From Streptomyces sp. L-9-10 (lineage in GTDB: Bacteria; Actinomycetota; Actinomycetes; Streptomycetales; Streptomycetaceae): DNA of 64,000 nucleotides. The notes beneath the pieces are model-generated. The model ran no database searches, was not told where the DNA came from, and saw nothing but the letters and a program-made list of their open reading frames with translations. Positions within the stretch are counted from its first letter, which is position 1; each line of letters starts with the position of its first letter. The position numbers and the translations under genes are program-made. The stretch covers positions 62,001-126,000 of the forward strand of contig NZ_PHRF01000041.1 of NCBI RefSeq assembly GCF_004151105.1, written 5' to 3'. This document shows, piece by piece, positions 49,708-61,200 of this stretch.

Positions 49708-52053
49708 TCAGTCCTGAGCGGCCCTGCGCTCCGCGCGGTCGGCGACCGGTACGCCGAGGGGGCGCGCGAGGCCCGCCACGCCTTCGTCGAGGCGTTGCAG
49801 ATGGCGCAGTACGCGCGCGGTCACCGTGTCCGAGTGCGGCGCGCCCGAGGCGTCGGTCCTGAGCATGGAGGCGATGCTCGCGCCGGACTCGACCTCGCCC
49901 TCGGTCCTCTCGTCCTTCACGCGCGCGGCGATCACTTCGATGTTGTGCGCGATACGCCGCCCCGCCCGCCCCAGGCGCGGGTCGGGCGCGACCGTCCTGC
50001 TCTGCGGCACCAACTCGGCCGTCGCCGCCAGGGAACGGGCGTGATAGGCGCAGGTCTCCAGCAGCGCCACCAGATAACGGACGGTCCTGCGCCGGACGCG
50101 CAGCGGGGAGATCGGATGCGTCAACGGCTTGGTGGAATCGCGCAGATCGTCCAGCGCGGTGTCCAAATCCCGCGCCTTGCCCAGCAGATCGGACGCCGGG
50201 CCGCCGCTGAGCTGCTCCACCGCCGCCGACACCACATCGCCGAGCCGGTCCAGGACCGTGCCCAGCAGTTCGTCGGTACGGCGGTCGGTGTGCACCGGCA
50301 GGACCAGTACGGCCGCGATGATTCCACAGACCGCGCCGAGCGCCGTCTCCTCGATGCGCAGGACGAGCACGTCGAAGCTGTACTTGTTCAGCAGCGTGTA
50401 GAGCAGTCCCAGCATCGCCGTGACGAAGAAGGACATGAGCGCGTACGACAGCGGCGCCGTGAAGAACATGGCGAAGATGAAGACCAGGACCAGCGTGAAC
50501 GCGAGCCAGGTGTGGTGGCCGACCAGCCCCGCCAGTACGACACCGGCGACCACCCCGAGGACCGTACCGAGCACCCTCCGGTAGCCCTTGACCAGGATCT
50601 CGCCCGTGGACGCGGTGTTGAGGAAGACCACCCAGCAGGTCAGCACCGCCCAGTACCAGCGCTGCGTGGAGAGGAACTCACCGCCGATGATGGCCAGTAC
50701 CGACCCCACCGAGACCTGGAACGCCGCCCGGGTGGTGGGGCGCCGAAGGCCGGTGCGGTCCTCCTCCTCGGACTCCTCGGGACCGGTGAGGGAGACATCC
50801 TCGGCGTCGAACTCCTCACGCGAACGCGTCGTCGCCGGTGAGTCGCTGGACTCGTCCTGCGGCCCGTCCAGCGCGAGGCGCAGGCCCAGGACGGCGCGGG
50901 CGACCTCACCGATGCCGCGGAAGACGTCCTGGACGGCGTCCGAGGCGCGCGGCAGCCGCTCCTCGTCGCGGTAGCCGAGCAGCCTGTTGCGTACATGCGC
51001 CAACGCCGTACCCCGGTCGTCGGTACCCGCGCGGGCCATCAGCAGGTGCAGTGCGTTCAGGTCCCGGCGCAGCGTCCCGATCACGTCGCCGTCGGCGGCC
51101 GTCACCAGGTTTCCCGTGGCCGGCACGGGCGCGTTCGGCAGATGAAGCGTGAGGGTGTCCGCGCTCTCGGCGCTGCGGGCGTTCAGCAGCAGTACGCCCA
51201 GCCGCTCCGTGGTGATCTCGGCGTCCGCGACGCGGCGTTGCAGCAGCGCCGCCGTGGCCGCGTCGCGCGTGCCCTCCTCCAGACGGCTCTGGATCATCAG
51301 AGCCGCCTCGTGCAGCCGCGCGGTACGCCGCCGCAGATCGTCGAGGACCTTGTCCAACTGCTCGGGCGCGGCGTCCAGCAGCTCGATCTGACTGGTCACG
51401 ACCTGGGCGAGCCGCGCCCGGAAGGCGTCGCGCAGCCGCAGCAGTTCGCGCTGTGGCGTTTCCGGTACGACGGCGAACCGTACGATCGCGCTGCACACGA
51501 AGCCGATCGCCAGGGTCGCCCACAGTACGGGCAGACCGGCGGGGCGGGCTCCCACGAAGAGCGCGACGAAGTAGACCTGGAAGCCGATCAGGCCCAGAGC
51601 GGTACCGCGTTCGCCGAATCTGCGGCTGTAGACGGCGGCGAAGATCAGGGCGATGAAGAGCACGTCACCCGCGATGATCCGGGTGCTCAGCAGCGCTCCC
51701 AGGGAGATCGCGGCGAGCGCGACCGGCAGGCCGAGCGCGAGCGTGATCGCCTGGTCGCGTACCTGCCTCTCCTTGATCGCGAAGGTGGAGACCATCGCCG
51801 TCATGGCGCCCGCGACCAGGTACGTGACACCGGTGCCGAGCAGGGCGAGGACGAGGAGGGTGAGCGCGATCGCCGCGACCGTCCGCAGCCCCGCCATCAG
51901 CCGCAGCAGACCCGGGTCCGATGCCGCGAAGCGATCCCAGGTGCCGGTGCCGGCCCGTCGTGTCCCTGCTCTCACGCTGCCGGACTCTCCTGTTCTCCCG
52001 CTGTGTCCCGCGCGGTCGTCCTCGCCGCCGTGCGCGCGGCCGTCCGCGCTCAT
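49708..52053 (-). CDS. FUSC-family inner-membrane protein
   Basis: 781 residues, first ATG at 52053; a later start near the hydrophobic region is possible because the first ~40 residues are low-complexity. Two membrane blocks of about five helices (residues ~55-200: LMAGLRTVAAIALTLLVLAL...; residues ~435-575: GSVLAIIGGEFLSTQRWYWA ...) are each followed by a long helical cytoplasmic region. This is the FusC/YccS-type arrangement of aromatic-acid and fusaric-acid efflux proteins. The substrate is unknown. It is convergent with the mannosyltransferase gene. Confidence 0.88.
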   Translation of the reverse strand: MSADGRAHGGEDDRAGHSGRTGESGSVRAGTRRAGTGTWDRFAASDPGLLRLMAGLRTVAAIALTLLVLALLGTGVTYLVAGAMTAMVSTFAIKERQVRDQAITLALGLPVALAAISLGALLSTRIIAGDVLFIALIFAAVYSRRFGERGTALGLIGFQVYFVALFVGARPAGLPVLWATLAIGFVCSAIVRFAVVPETPQRELLRLRDAFRARLAQVVTSQIELLDAAPEQLDKVLDDLRRRTARLHEAALMIQSRLEEGTRDAATAALLQRRVADAEITTERLGVLLLNARSAESADTLTLHLPNAPVPATGNLVTAADGDVIGTLRRDLNALHLLMARAGTDDRGTALAHVRNRLLGYRDEERLPRASDAVQDVFRGIGEVARAVLGLRLALDGPQDESSDSPATTRSREEFDAEDVSLTGPEESEEEDRTGLRRPTTRAAFQVSVGSVLAIIGGEFLSTQRWYWAVLTCWVVFLNTASTGEILVKGYRRVLGTVLGVVAGVVLAGLVGHHTWLAFTLVLVFIFAMFFTAPLSYALMSFFVTAMLGLLYTLLNKYSFDVLVLRIEETALGAVCGIIAAVLVLPVHTDRRTDELLGTVLDRLGDVVSAAVEQLSGGPASDLLGKARDLDTALDDLRDSTKPLTHPISPLRVRRRTVRYLVALLETCAYHARSLAATAELVPQSRTVAPDPRLGRAGRRIAHNIEVIAARVKDERTEGEVESGASIASMLRTDASGAPHSDTVTARVLRHLQRLDEGVAGLARPLGVPVADRAERRAAQD

Positions 52054-52174
52054 GTCTCCACTGCTGTCCGCGTTGATGTCCGTACTGCTGTCCGCACTTC
52101 AGCATGGCATGGGCGGTAACGCCGGACGCGGTCGGCCGGAACCCGTCACTCCGGTGTCGTGGACGGCCGCCTCC

Positions 52175-53509
52175 TCAGCGGCGGCGTACGGGCGGCGCCG
52201 GGACCAGCCGGACGACGGTGTTGAGCAGATGGTCGGTCATGTCCCGCGAGGGCGTGTCGGTGAGGTTGGAGAGCAGCCGGGCCAGGGTCTTGAGCAGAAA
52301 CGGCGAGCCCATGACGTAGCGGTTGAGGACCGGTTGGAAGCCCGACCGGCTGAAGACGACGTCGGCGGCGGCATTGCCGAGACGGTAGTAGCGCCCCCAG
52401 CGGCGGTTCATCTCCACGGGGTAGTCGCGCAGCACACGCTCGCGCCTCGGCCCCGCCGGAAGGGTCAGGGCGAGCGCCGCCCGCTCGGCCGCGACCTCGC
52501 CCGCCTCCAGGGCCTGGCCGATGCCCTCGCCGTTCCACGGGCTGATCATGCCTCCGGAGTCGCCGACCAGCAGGACCCCGCGCGTATACAGCGGATGGCG
52601 GTTGAAGCCCAGCGGCAGAGCGGCGCTCCTGACGGGACCTTCGGTGTTCTCGTCACGCAGCCCCCACGCGTGCGGGGTACGGGCGAGCCAGTGGTCCAGC
52701 GCGGACCGCAGATCCGCGTTTCCGTACCGGCGGTGCGGCAGGGCGCCGAGACCGACATTGACCCGGCCGTCGCCCATCGGGAAGATTCAGCCGTATCCGG
52801 GCAGGTAGTGATCGGTTCCCGCATAGCGCAGATCGGCCCACAGCTCCAGGTAGTCGTCCTGGGAGCGCTCGGGGCTGCGGTAGTAGCGGCGGGCGGCTGT
52901 CGCGATCTGCCTGTCCGGGTCCCGGCGCAGGCCCAGGGCGAGGGCGAGACGGGCGGAGGCGCCGTCGGCCGCGATGACGATCGGTGCGCGGTAGACCGCG
53001 GGCTCCCCGGCCCCGGCCGCCGTTCCGGCCCCTGTCGCAGGTGCGGCCGCTCCGTCCGCCGCTCCCGCCGCCGTCGTTCCGGCCGCGGCGGTGACACCGA
53101 TGACACGCCCGGCGCGATCGGTCACCGGGCCCGTCACCTTCACGCCCTCGCGCAGCCGCGCTCCGGCGGCGACCGCGCGCCGGGCCAGGATGTCGTCGAA
53201 ATCGTGCCGGCTGCGCGAGAGCCCGAAGTCCGGATAGCTCCCGAGGCCCGGCCAGTCGATATGGACCCGGTGCTCTCCGGCCACCCAGCGCATCCCGCGT
53301 GACCGCATCCACCCCGGAGCCTTGATGTCGACGCCCATCCGGATGAGTTGATGCACCGCCCGTGGCGTCAGGCCGTCGCCGCACACCTTTTCCCGGGGAA
53401 AGCGGGTCTTCTCCAGCAGCAGGACGTCGACGCCCGCCGTGGCCAGATGGTAGGCGGCGGACGAGCCGGCCGGCCCGGCCCCCACCACGATCACCTCGGC
53501 TTCGTCCAT
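52175..53509 (-). pseudogene. Geranylgeranyl-reductase-family flavoprotein with in-frame TGA
   Basis: Start ATG 53507-53509. Residues 1-240 carry VIVVGAGPAGSSAAYHLATA, EKTRFPREKVCGDGLTPRAV and APIVIAADGASARLALALGL. Then LPGYG is followed by TGA (plus-strand 52787-52789), where family members have Trp (YxWxFP). The same frame resumes at once with IFPMGDGRVNVGLGALP, VLLVGDSGGMISPWNGEGIG and a normal C-terminus ending at 52175. A single TGG-to-TGA change therefore splits an otherwise intact 444-residue protein. Either a recent pseudogene, a sequencing error, or readthrough. Relatives reduce isoprenoid double bonds. Confidence 0.85.
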
Positions 53510-53883
53510 GAGGAACCCCTTCCTGGGACAGCCGGTGCCGCACCGAAGGGGGCGGCCCTGCACGTCATCATCGGCCAGGACGAGCGGATGCGGAACCTGG
53601 CCCTGTGACGCGGAGGCCCTGAGCGTCCCGGGCCGGGCGGGCCCGGCTGATCCCGTCCACCTGGTGCCGCGGTCGTCGGGACGAGAGGTCTTCTTGTGCG
53701 GGGCCGAGGCTCGCCGATATCCTGGAAGGCTTTCCCCTCGCATGGAGAGTGCTGTGAACCGCCGTCCGCTCCAGGACCGGCCGGTGCGGCGGACAGAGAA
53801 AGGGGGTGTGTCGCAGTGAGGCGGCGAACCCGGCCGCCCGCCCGGAAAGCCCGGGACGGGGCGGCGGTTCCGGAAGGAACGAG
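53510..53883. other. Intergenic region, no clear gene
   Basis: About 370 bp. The only short candidate is a 25-codon frame 53743-53820 (ATG or GTG 53754, GGAGAG upstream) encoding an Arg-rich peptide that ends just before the small gene at 53884. It has no recognised family. Otherwise I see nothing beyond presumed promoters for the divergent genes. Confidence 0.3.
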
Positions 53884-54180
53884 ATGTCCCGTACGGACAG
53901 GACCAAGCCCCTGCGGGTGCGCTTCACGGAGCACAACCCCCGGCCGGTCCACGATCACCGCCACGGCCCGTGCGATCTGCCGGCCGATCCGACAGGGGAG
54001 GACACGGACACCCGCTGCCGGTGGGGACACTCCGACTTCGGCCGGACGTGCTGTTCGGGACCGAACGGACGCGCCGCCAAGAAGGAGTGGGGGGAGATGA
54101 ACAGGGCCCGCAACCGCAAGGATCGCTACGCGGCCCGGCGCGAGGCGCGCCGTTTCGCCACCGGAGAGTACGGCGACTGA
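53884..54180 (+). CDS. Small Cys/His-rich hypothetical protein
   Basis: 98 residues from ATG 53884 with GGAAGG upstream. It opens MSRTDRTKPLRVRF and contains HDHRHGPCDLP, DTRCRWGHSDFGRTCCSG and a basic C-terminal helix (NRKDRYAARREARRFATGE). The Cys and His clusters may bind zinc. Proteins of this general pattern are common in Streptomyces, but no function is known to me. Confidence 0.7.
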   Translation: MSRTDRTKPLRVRFTEHNPRPVHDHRHGPCDLPADPTGEDTDTRCRWGHSDFGRTCCSGPNGRAAKKEWGEMNRARNRKDRYAARREARRFATGEYGD

Positions 54181-54252
54181 CTCCGTCCGCTCGTCGGCAT
54201 CGTCGGCCTCGTCGGCGGGGTCGGCATGGCCGCCCGCTGTCCGCTGTTCGCT

Positions 54253-54292
54253 GTCCGGCGGACCTTCGCTCGTCCGCGAAGGTCCGCCGGAC
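54253..54292. terminator. Perfect 17-bp hairpin between convergent genes
   Basis: GTCCGGCGGACCTTCGC (54253-54269) and its exact complement (54276-54292) with a TCGTCC loop, ending 10 bp before the dioxygenase stop. Bidirectional terminator. Confidence 0.8.
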
Positions 54293-54302
54293 ACGACCGC
54301 CC

Positions 54303-55175
54303 CTAACCCTTGAGCGGGCCGCCGTTGATGGCGACCCGCTGGCCGTAGCGCGTGAACGGGTAGTAGTCGTACGTCGCGTGGTGCTGCACACAGCGGTTGT
54401 CCCAGAACACCAGGGTGTGGGGGCTCCACCGGACGCGGCAGCTCAGCAGCGGCCGGTTCGGCACCACGTCGAACAGCATGCCGAGCACGGCCCGGCTCTC
54501 GTCGGACGACAGCTGCGGTATCCGTCCGGTGTAGGCCCTGTTGACGTAGAGGATCGGCCGGTCGGTCTCGGGGTGACGCACGACCAGCGGGTGTTCGCTC
54601 TTGGGGATCACGTACCCCGGCGGCGGGGTGTGGCCCTGAAAGGCGATGAGACCGTCGTGGATGGCGGTCATGCCGTCCAGAAGCCCGCGCATGGCCGGCG
54701 ACAGCATCTCGTAGGCCAGGTGCATATTGGCGAACAGGGTGTCGCCTCCGCTGCCCGTCTCCGGTACGCGGGTGAGGTAGAGCATCGAGCCCAGCGACGG
54801 TTCCGCGTCGGCGGTGCCGTCCGCGTGCCAGCCGTTGCCCGCCACGTTCGACGCCTCGGCGGTGGTGCTGATCTCCAGGATGTAGGGATCGCCGTCCTCC
54901 GGCGGCGGGTTCACCGGGCGGAGCCCGCCGAAGTGGCCCGCGAAGCGCTTGTGGTCCTCCTGCGTGAGGAACTGGTCCCGGAAGACCAGGACATGGTGGT
55001 CGAGGAACGCCGCCTTCACCTCGCCCAGTTGCTCCTCCGACAGTTCCTGGGAGAGGTCGACGCCCGAGACCTCGGCGCCGATGACGGGCGTGAGGGAGTC
55101 GACCTCGATGGTCCGGTACTCCCTCGGGGGCCGTGAGGTGACGCGTTCCAGGGCGTCCAGTTCGTACTGCTCCAC
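54303..55175 (-). CDS. TauD/TfdA-type 2-oxoglutarate dioxygenase
   Basis: 290 residues from GTG 55173-55175, chosen because AGGAGG sits 5 nt upstream; longer versions lack a site. Fe(II)/2OG motifs: HxD in NGWHADGTADAEPSLGSMLY, distal His in VFWDNRCVQHHATYDYYPF, and Arg in FTRYGQRVAINGG. N-terminal IGAEVSGVDLSQELSEEQ is typical of the family. Located 108 bp after the NRPS-PKS gene on the same strand, it probably hydroxylates the assembly-line product or a precursor. Confidence 0.9.
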   Translation of the reverse strand: MEQYELDALERVTSRPPREYRTIEVDSLTPVIGAEVSGVDLSQELSEEQLGEVKAAFLDHHVLVFRDQFLTQEDHKRFAGHFGGLRPVNPPPEDGDPYILEISTTAEASNVAGNGWHADGTADAEPSLGSMLYLTRVPETGSGGDTLFANMHLAYEMLSPAMRGLLDGMTAIHDGLIAFQGHTPPPGYVIPKSEHPLVVRHPETDRPILYVNRAYTGRIPQLSSDESRAVLGMLFDVVPNRPLLSCRVRWSPHTLVFWDNRCVQHHATYDYYPFTRYGQRVAINGGPLKG

Positions 55176-55283
55176 AACTTCCTCCTGTGAGGTGGGAAAA
55201 CGGGTTTGGATCACCAACACGCGCAAAGCCCGCGGGCCATCAGGCCGGACAGGATGAGACGGCCGCACACCACACCGGCGCGG

Positions 55284-58200
55284 TCAGCGGTGCTCGGGCG
55301 CGTCGTACGCGCCCGCGTTGATCGACTCGGCCACCGCGTCCACGTACGGCGGCCGGACGATGCCGTAGTGGGTGGTGTCGAGCCGGTGCCAGGCGGTGGA
55401 CTCCGGAAGGTACGGCCGCCACAGCGCCCGCTGTTCTTCCGGGGAGCCGAGCGAGGGCATGCCCGCCACCGGCCGCTCGGCCAGCCACAGACCGCTGGGG
55501 GTGACGGCGAGCCGTCGCACCCGGTGGCCGGCCATGCTGCGCAGATTGGCCCGGCAGCAGTGGGCCAGCCGCTCCGCATAGGCCCGCGCGTGGTCACCGG
55601 CCGACGCGCCCGACTCGTCCCCGCTGTGGCGGAGTTCGGCCGCGAACACCGCTTCGAGCTGTGTCCCGTCGTACTCCTGGAACAGTGTTCCGGCACCTGG
55701 CGGCGGCGGGTCGAGCAGATGGAGCGCCTCCACGGGCCGGCCGGCCGCCTCCGCTTCCACGGCCATCTCCGCGGCCACCCACGCACCGAAGGACCACCCG
55801 GCCAGCCGCAGGCGCCACGCCGCCTCCGGGAAGCGGGCGAGCAGCGCGGCGCGGTACCGCCGGGCGCGTTCCGCCAGGGTCCAGTCCGGCGGTACGGGCC
55901 GCCGCAGCGCCGGGTCGGCGATGAGGCAGACCGTCAGCCGGGGGTCGAGGGCGGACACCAGCGACCGGTACGCCTGGATGTCACCGCCGACGGGGTGCAC
56001 CAGACAGAGCACCTCGCGTCCGGTGCCCTCGTGCCAGACCTCCAGCGCCACTTCCTCGTCGGCGGCTCCGGATACGGTCCCTTCGGGAGTCGCCGAGCCG
56101 AGTCGCGTCAGGATCTCGTTGAGCGAGACCCGGTGGCTGAGCCACGACAGTTCGAGTTCGACCCCGAAGTGCCGTTTGACCTCGCTGATCAGATCCAGCA
56201 TCGTCAGCGAATCCGCGCCCAGGTCGTAGAGCGGTACGTCCGGGTCGAGCCGGTCGACACCCACCCACTCGGACAACCACGCGGTGAGGAGACCGGCCGC
56301 CGTGACCGTGGCACCGCCCCTGCCCTCGCGCCCGTCCTCGCCGCCGCCGGAATCCGTGACAGGTGCCGGAACGGGATCGGTTGTCGATGACGAGGCCGCT
56401 GATGTCACTGATGGCACGGATGGGGTTGACGGCGCTGACGCGGCGTAGAAGACGCGGGACTCGTCCAGACCGGTCGTGGAGACGAGGAGCTGCGGCAGCC
56501 GCAGTCCGACGGCTCGCGCGAACAGCCGCTTCCCCTCGTCCACCGTCAGGCCGACCGACAGATGCGCCTGGTGGCGGGCGTCGGACAGGGGCGCCCGCAG
56601 CGCCATTCCGGTCTCGCGCCACACATCCCAGTTGACGGTGATCCGCGCGGTGGTCTCGGCGTCGCCCGTCCGGTGGTGGGCGAAGCCGTCGAGGAGCGCG
56701 TTGGCGGCGGCGTAGTCGAACTGGCCGACGCCGCCGAGCAGCGCCGACATCGACGAACAGTAGACGGCGACCTCCGGCAGGTAACGCTCGATCAACCGCT
56801 CCATCAGCAGCGCGCCTTGCACCTTGGCCGCCGTCGCCTGCCGCATCGCGGTGGCATCCCGCCGTACGAGCAGTCCGCCGGCCGCCACGCCGGCCGCGTG
56901 GATCACACTGTCGAGGCGCGCCGTCCGTCGCCCGATCCGCGACAGGATCTCCTCGGGTGCCGAGGGTGCCGAGGGTGCCGAGGGTGCCGAGTGGGTCGAC
57001 GCGGCGAGGTCCGCCTCGATCAGCTCGACCCGGTCGGACCAGGGCGTCAGCTCCGCCGGAAGCCGGGATGTTCTGGCCAGCAACAGGACCCGGCCCTCGG
57101 TCCGTTCGAGGAGCCAGGCGGCGAGGGCGGTGCCGAGGCCGCCCGTGCCGCCCAGAACCAGATGGACGCTCTCCTTGCTTCCCTCGCTCTCGTCGGTCTC
57201 CCCTTCGAGCAGCGCCATGGGGGCGATTGCGGCCGGGGACACCGGAAGCGTGATCCGCTCCCACCAGAAGCCCTGGCGCAGTGCGAGCTGTCGCGGCAGC
57301 CGGACCCCGGGACCGGCCTCGGCGTCCGTCCCGGCCAGCAACGCGGCCAGTTGTGGAGCCCAGCCGGCCAGATCCGCGCTGGGGAGATCCAGCCAGTGGC
57401 CGTCGACCTGTCCCTCCTGCGGTGCCACCTCGACGGCACCGGCCAGGAGATTGAGTTCCGGGCGTGATACGGAGCCGTCGACCGGTCTGGCGCGGTACGA
57501 CAGCCACCACGGCCGCACCCTCGGTGCCCCGGGCGCGTCGGCCACCGCCCGTACCAGCGCGGCCGGCGTGTCGAGACACGCCCGGTGGGCCCGCGCCAGC
57601 GTGTCGGAACCGACCGGACCCTCGACGGCCAGGGGCAGCGCGTGCAGCCAGTCGATGCCGTCCCGGCCCGCCTCCGCCAGCGCGTCGAGCAACCGGCCCA
57701 GCGATATGTGGTCGGACGGGTCGACCTCGAAGACATCCTCGCCCCGCCGGGCGAAGGCGCCGGCCGAGCTGACCCGTACCACTCGGGCGTGGACCGCCGC
57801 GAAGGCGCGGACCGTTTCGGGCGGCGCCGGACGGTCCGTCAGCACCACCAGCAGACGGGAGGTACGCGACGCGGCGGTCCTGGGTACGGCCCCGCGCAGC
57901 CGTACCCAGTGGGGCTGGTGCAGCCAGTCGGCCTCAGGAAGCCGCGACGGTCGCTCGCCGCCCGCAGTATCGACCGGGCGCGCCGGTCGCGCCGGTCGCG
58001 CGGTGCGGGCGAAGTCGTACTCCGACAGTTCGAACGCGGGCGGCGGGAAGTCCCACGGCGCCTGCGCGGGACCGGCCGGCCAGTCGATCCGGCGGCCGGA
58101 CCGCCAGGCGTCGGCCAGCTCCTCCGCCGACCGGCCCGCCGCCGCGAGCGGTTCCCCTGCCGGTTCTTCTTCGGCGACGGTGGCGGTGACCGCGACCGCC

Positions 58201-61200
58201 GTACGAAGCCACTCCACCGCGGTCGACGCGTCCGGGCAGACCGCCGCGATCCGCAGCCGACGCGCCGGCCGGCCCGCCTGCACATGGCGCAGTACCCGCC
58301 GGTACGCCTCGGGACGGGCCGTCAGATAGTCGGCGATACGGGCGGCGTCCCTACGGAGACCGGCCTCGCTGCTGCTCGACAGCACCAGGCACGGTTCCGT
58401 CGCGTCCGGCGCGAGCGCGTCGCCCCGCTCGTCCGCTTCGAGGAGCACATGGGCGTTGGTGCCGCCGATCCCGAAGCTGCTGACCGCCGCCACCCGGTCC
58501 CGCCCGGCGGGCCAGGGCCGCGCCTCGGTCGGGATGTGGAACGGCGTCGGATCGGGACCGATCTGCGGACTGAGGGCATGGAAATCGACGTGCGGCGGGA
58601 TGAGGCCGTGATGCACGGCGAGGGTGGCACGCACCAGCCCGACCACACCCGCCGCGGCGCCCAGATGACCTATCTGGCTCTTGACCGAGGTCAGGGCGCA
58701 GCGACCGGACTCCGCCAGGTCGAACGCCTGCCGCAGAGCGCCGACCTCGACCGGGTCGCCCAGCCGGGTGCCGGTGCCATGCGCCTCGACATAGCCCAGG
58801 TCGGCCCCGCCGCGGCCGGCACGACGCAGGGCCGCGCGGATCACCTCGCGCTGACCGGAGAGCGAGGGAGCGCTGTAACTCAGCTTGTCGGAACCGTCGT
58901 TGTTGAGGGCAGAGCCGGTGATCACCGAGTACACGGTGTCCCCGTCGCGCCGGGCCTGCCGCAGAGGCTTGAGCACCACCACACCGACACCGCTGGCGCC
59001 GATGGTGCCGCTCGCGTCGTCGCTGAATGCCCGGCAGTGTCCGTCCACGGAGAAGATGTGCTGCGGCCGGTAGCGGTATCCGTCGGTCAGCTCCGTGTCG
59101 ACCAGCACCCCGCCGGCCAGCATCACGTCGGCGTCGCCCTGGCGCAGCAGCCCGGCGGCGAGGTGGACGGCGACCAGAGAACTGGCGCACGCCGCCTGGG
59201 CGGTGAAGGCGGGTCCCGTCAGGCCCAGGTGGTAAGCGGCCTTCGTCGCGAGGAAGTCCTTCTCGTGGTGCAGGGCCAGCTGGAAGCCGTCGGGCAGCTG
59301 TGCGGGGTCGGCCTCGCGCAGCATGGCCTGGAAGTAGGTGTTCTCACCGGCACCGGCGATCAGTCCGACGCGCCGGGCGGAGGGGGCGGCGATTCCGGCG
59401 TGTGCCAGTGCGTCGGCACAGCTCATCAGCAGTTGCCGCTGCTGGGGGTCCATCAGCCGGGCTTCCTGCCGGCTGATGCCGAAGTGGTCCGGGTCGAAGG
59501 CCAGCAGACCGTCCATCTGGCTGCGCGCCCCGACGATGCCGTCGGGTGCGTCGAAGTGCTCGATCCCGCTGCCGCCCGCCCTCACCATGTCCCAGAAGGC
59601 GGACAGGTCCGGCGCGCCGGGCAGCCGTACCGCCATGCCGATGACGGCGATCGGTTCGTCGGCCGCGACGGCGGCCACAGGAGCGGCCTCGGTGGTGACG
59701 GCCGCGACGGCGCCCACAGGGGCGGCCTCGGTGGTGACGGCCGCCGTGACGGCCACAGCGGCGCGGCTCGGATCCCGCTCCGCCGTGGACGCCCGTCCGT
59801 CGAGGAAGCGCGCCAGCGCGCGGAGCGTGACGTGCTCGAACAGGTCGGCGACGGTGAAGCGAAGGCCCAGTTCGGTGGTGCAGCGCAAGTGGAAGCGCAT
59901 CAGTCCCAGGCTCGACGCTCCGGCGTCGAAGAAGGTCTGGTCGGGGCCGATGGCCGAGCCGGTCACCGCCTCGAACGCCTCGGCGAGCCCGGCCTCTCGC
60001 GGCGAGAGCGGGTTCGCCGGAACGTCCGCGAGGCCGGCCGCCGTCTCGGGACCACGGCGCAGCTCCTCGCCCGGGGCGCGCAGGGCACCGCCGCGGTCCA
60101 GCTTGCCGCTGGGGGTACGCGGCAGGGCGCCCAGCAGCCGGAAGCGGCTGACCCGTACATGGGGCGGCAGTAGCGGTGCCAGATGGGCCGTGAGAGTCCG
60201 GGCGGTGAGCGCCGGTCCCGGTGTGCCGCCCGGTGCCTGTCCCGGCGCCCGGACCGGTTCCTGTCCCGCGTCCCGGTCCGCTTCCAGGCCCGGCGTACGG
60301 TCGCGGCGCTGGACGCAGGCCACCAGCTCGTCGCCGTCACGTACCACCACGGCCTGGACGATCTCCGGGTGCCGCAGCAGCGCCGCCTCGACCTCTCCCA
60401 GCTCCAGCCGGTGTCCGCTCAGCTTGATCTGATCGTCGTCCCGGCCCCGGTAGTGCAGCAGGCCCTCCCGGTCGAAGCTCGCCCGGTCACCGCTGCGGTA
60501 GAAGAGGCCGAGGCCGGGCAGCTCCACGAATCGCGCCTCGTTGAGCTCCGTGTCGCCGAGATAGCAGCGGGCCGCCATCGTTCCGCCGATGAGCAGGTCA
60601 CCGGTGCGGCCCGGCGGCGCGGGCTCGCCCGCCTCGTCCACCACCCGCAGTACCGCGCCCGCCACCGGCCGGCCGATGGCCGGGCGGTCCGGCCAGCGCA
60701 CCGGGTCGCCGTCGAGACAGAGGGCGCTCACCACATGCGTCTCGGTCGGGCCGTAGTGATTGAACAGCCGCGCGCCCGGCATGCCCGCGAACCAGCGGCG
60801 GATCGCGTCGGTGCACACCAACTGCTCGCCCGCCGTCACCACCTCCCGCAGCCGCGAGGGATACCGGCCCAGGTGTACGGCGTGCTCGGCGAGGAGCTGA
60901 AGCGCCACGTAGGGCATGAAGACGCGCTCCACACCGGCCGATTCCAGCTGATCGAGGAGGGCGGGGGCGTCCTGCCGCCAGCCGGGCCGCACCAGATGCA
61001 GACATCCGCCGGTCCACAGCGTGCCGAAGATCTCCTGGAAGGACACGTCGAAGGAGAGCATGGAGAACTGCTGGGTGGCGGCGGGCGCCGCCAGACCGCC
61101 CGACTCCGCCTGCCACTGCAACAGGTTGCTCAGCGTGCGGTCCGGCACCCGCACGCCCTTCGGGGTGCCCGTGGAGCCCGAGGTGAACAGTGTGTAGAGC

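Noticed and set aside
52787..52789. Selenocysteine insertion at the TGA
   Set aside because: The position corresponds to a structural Trp in the family rather than a redox Cys, and I see no suitable hairpin immediately downstream.
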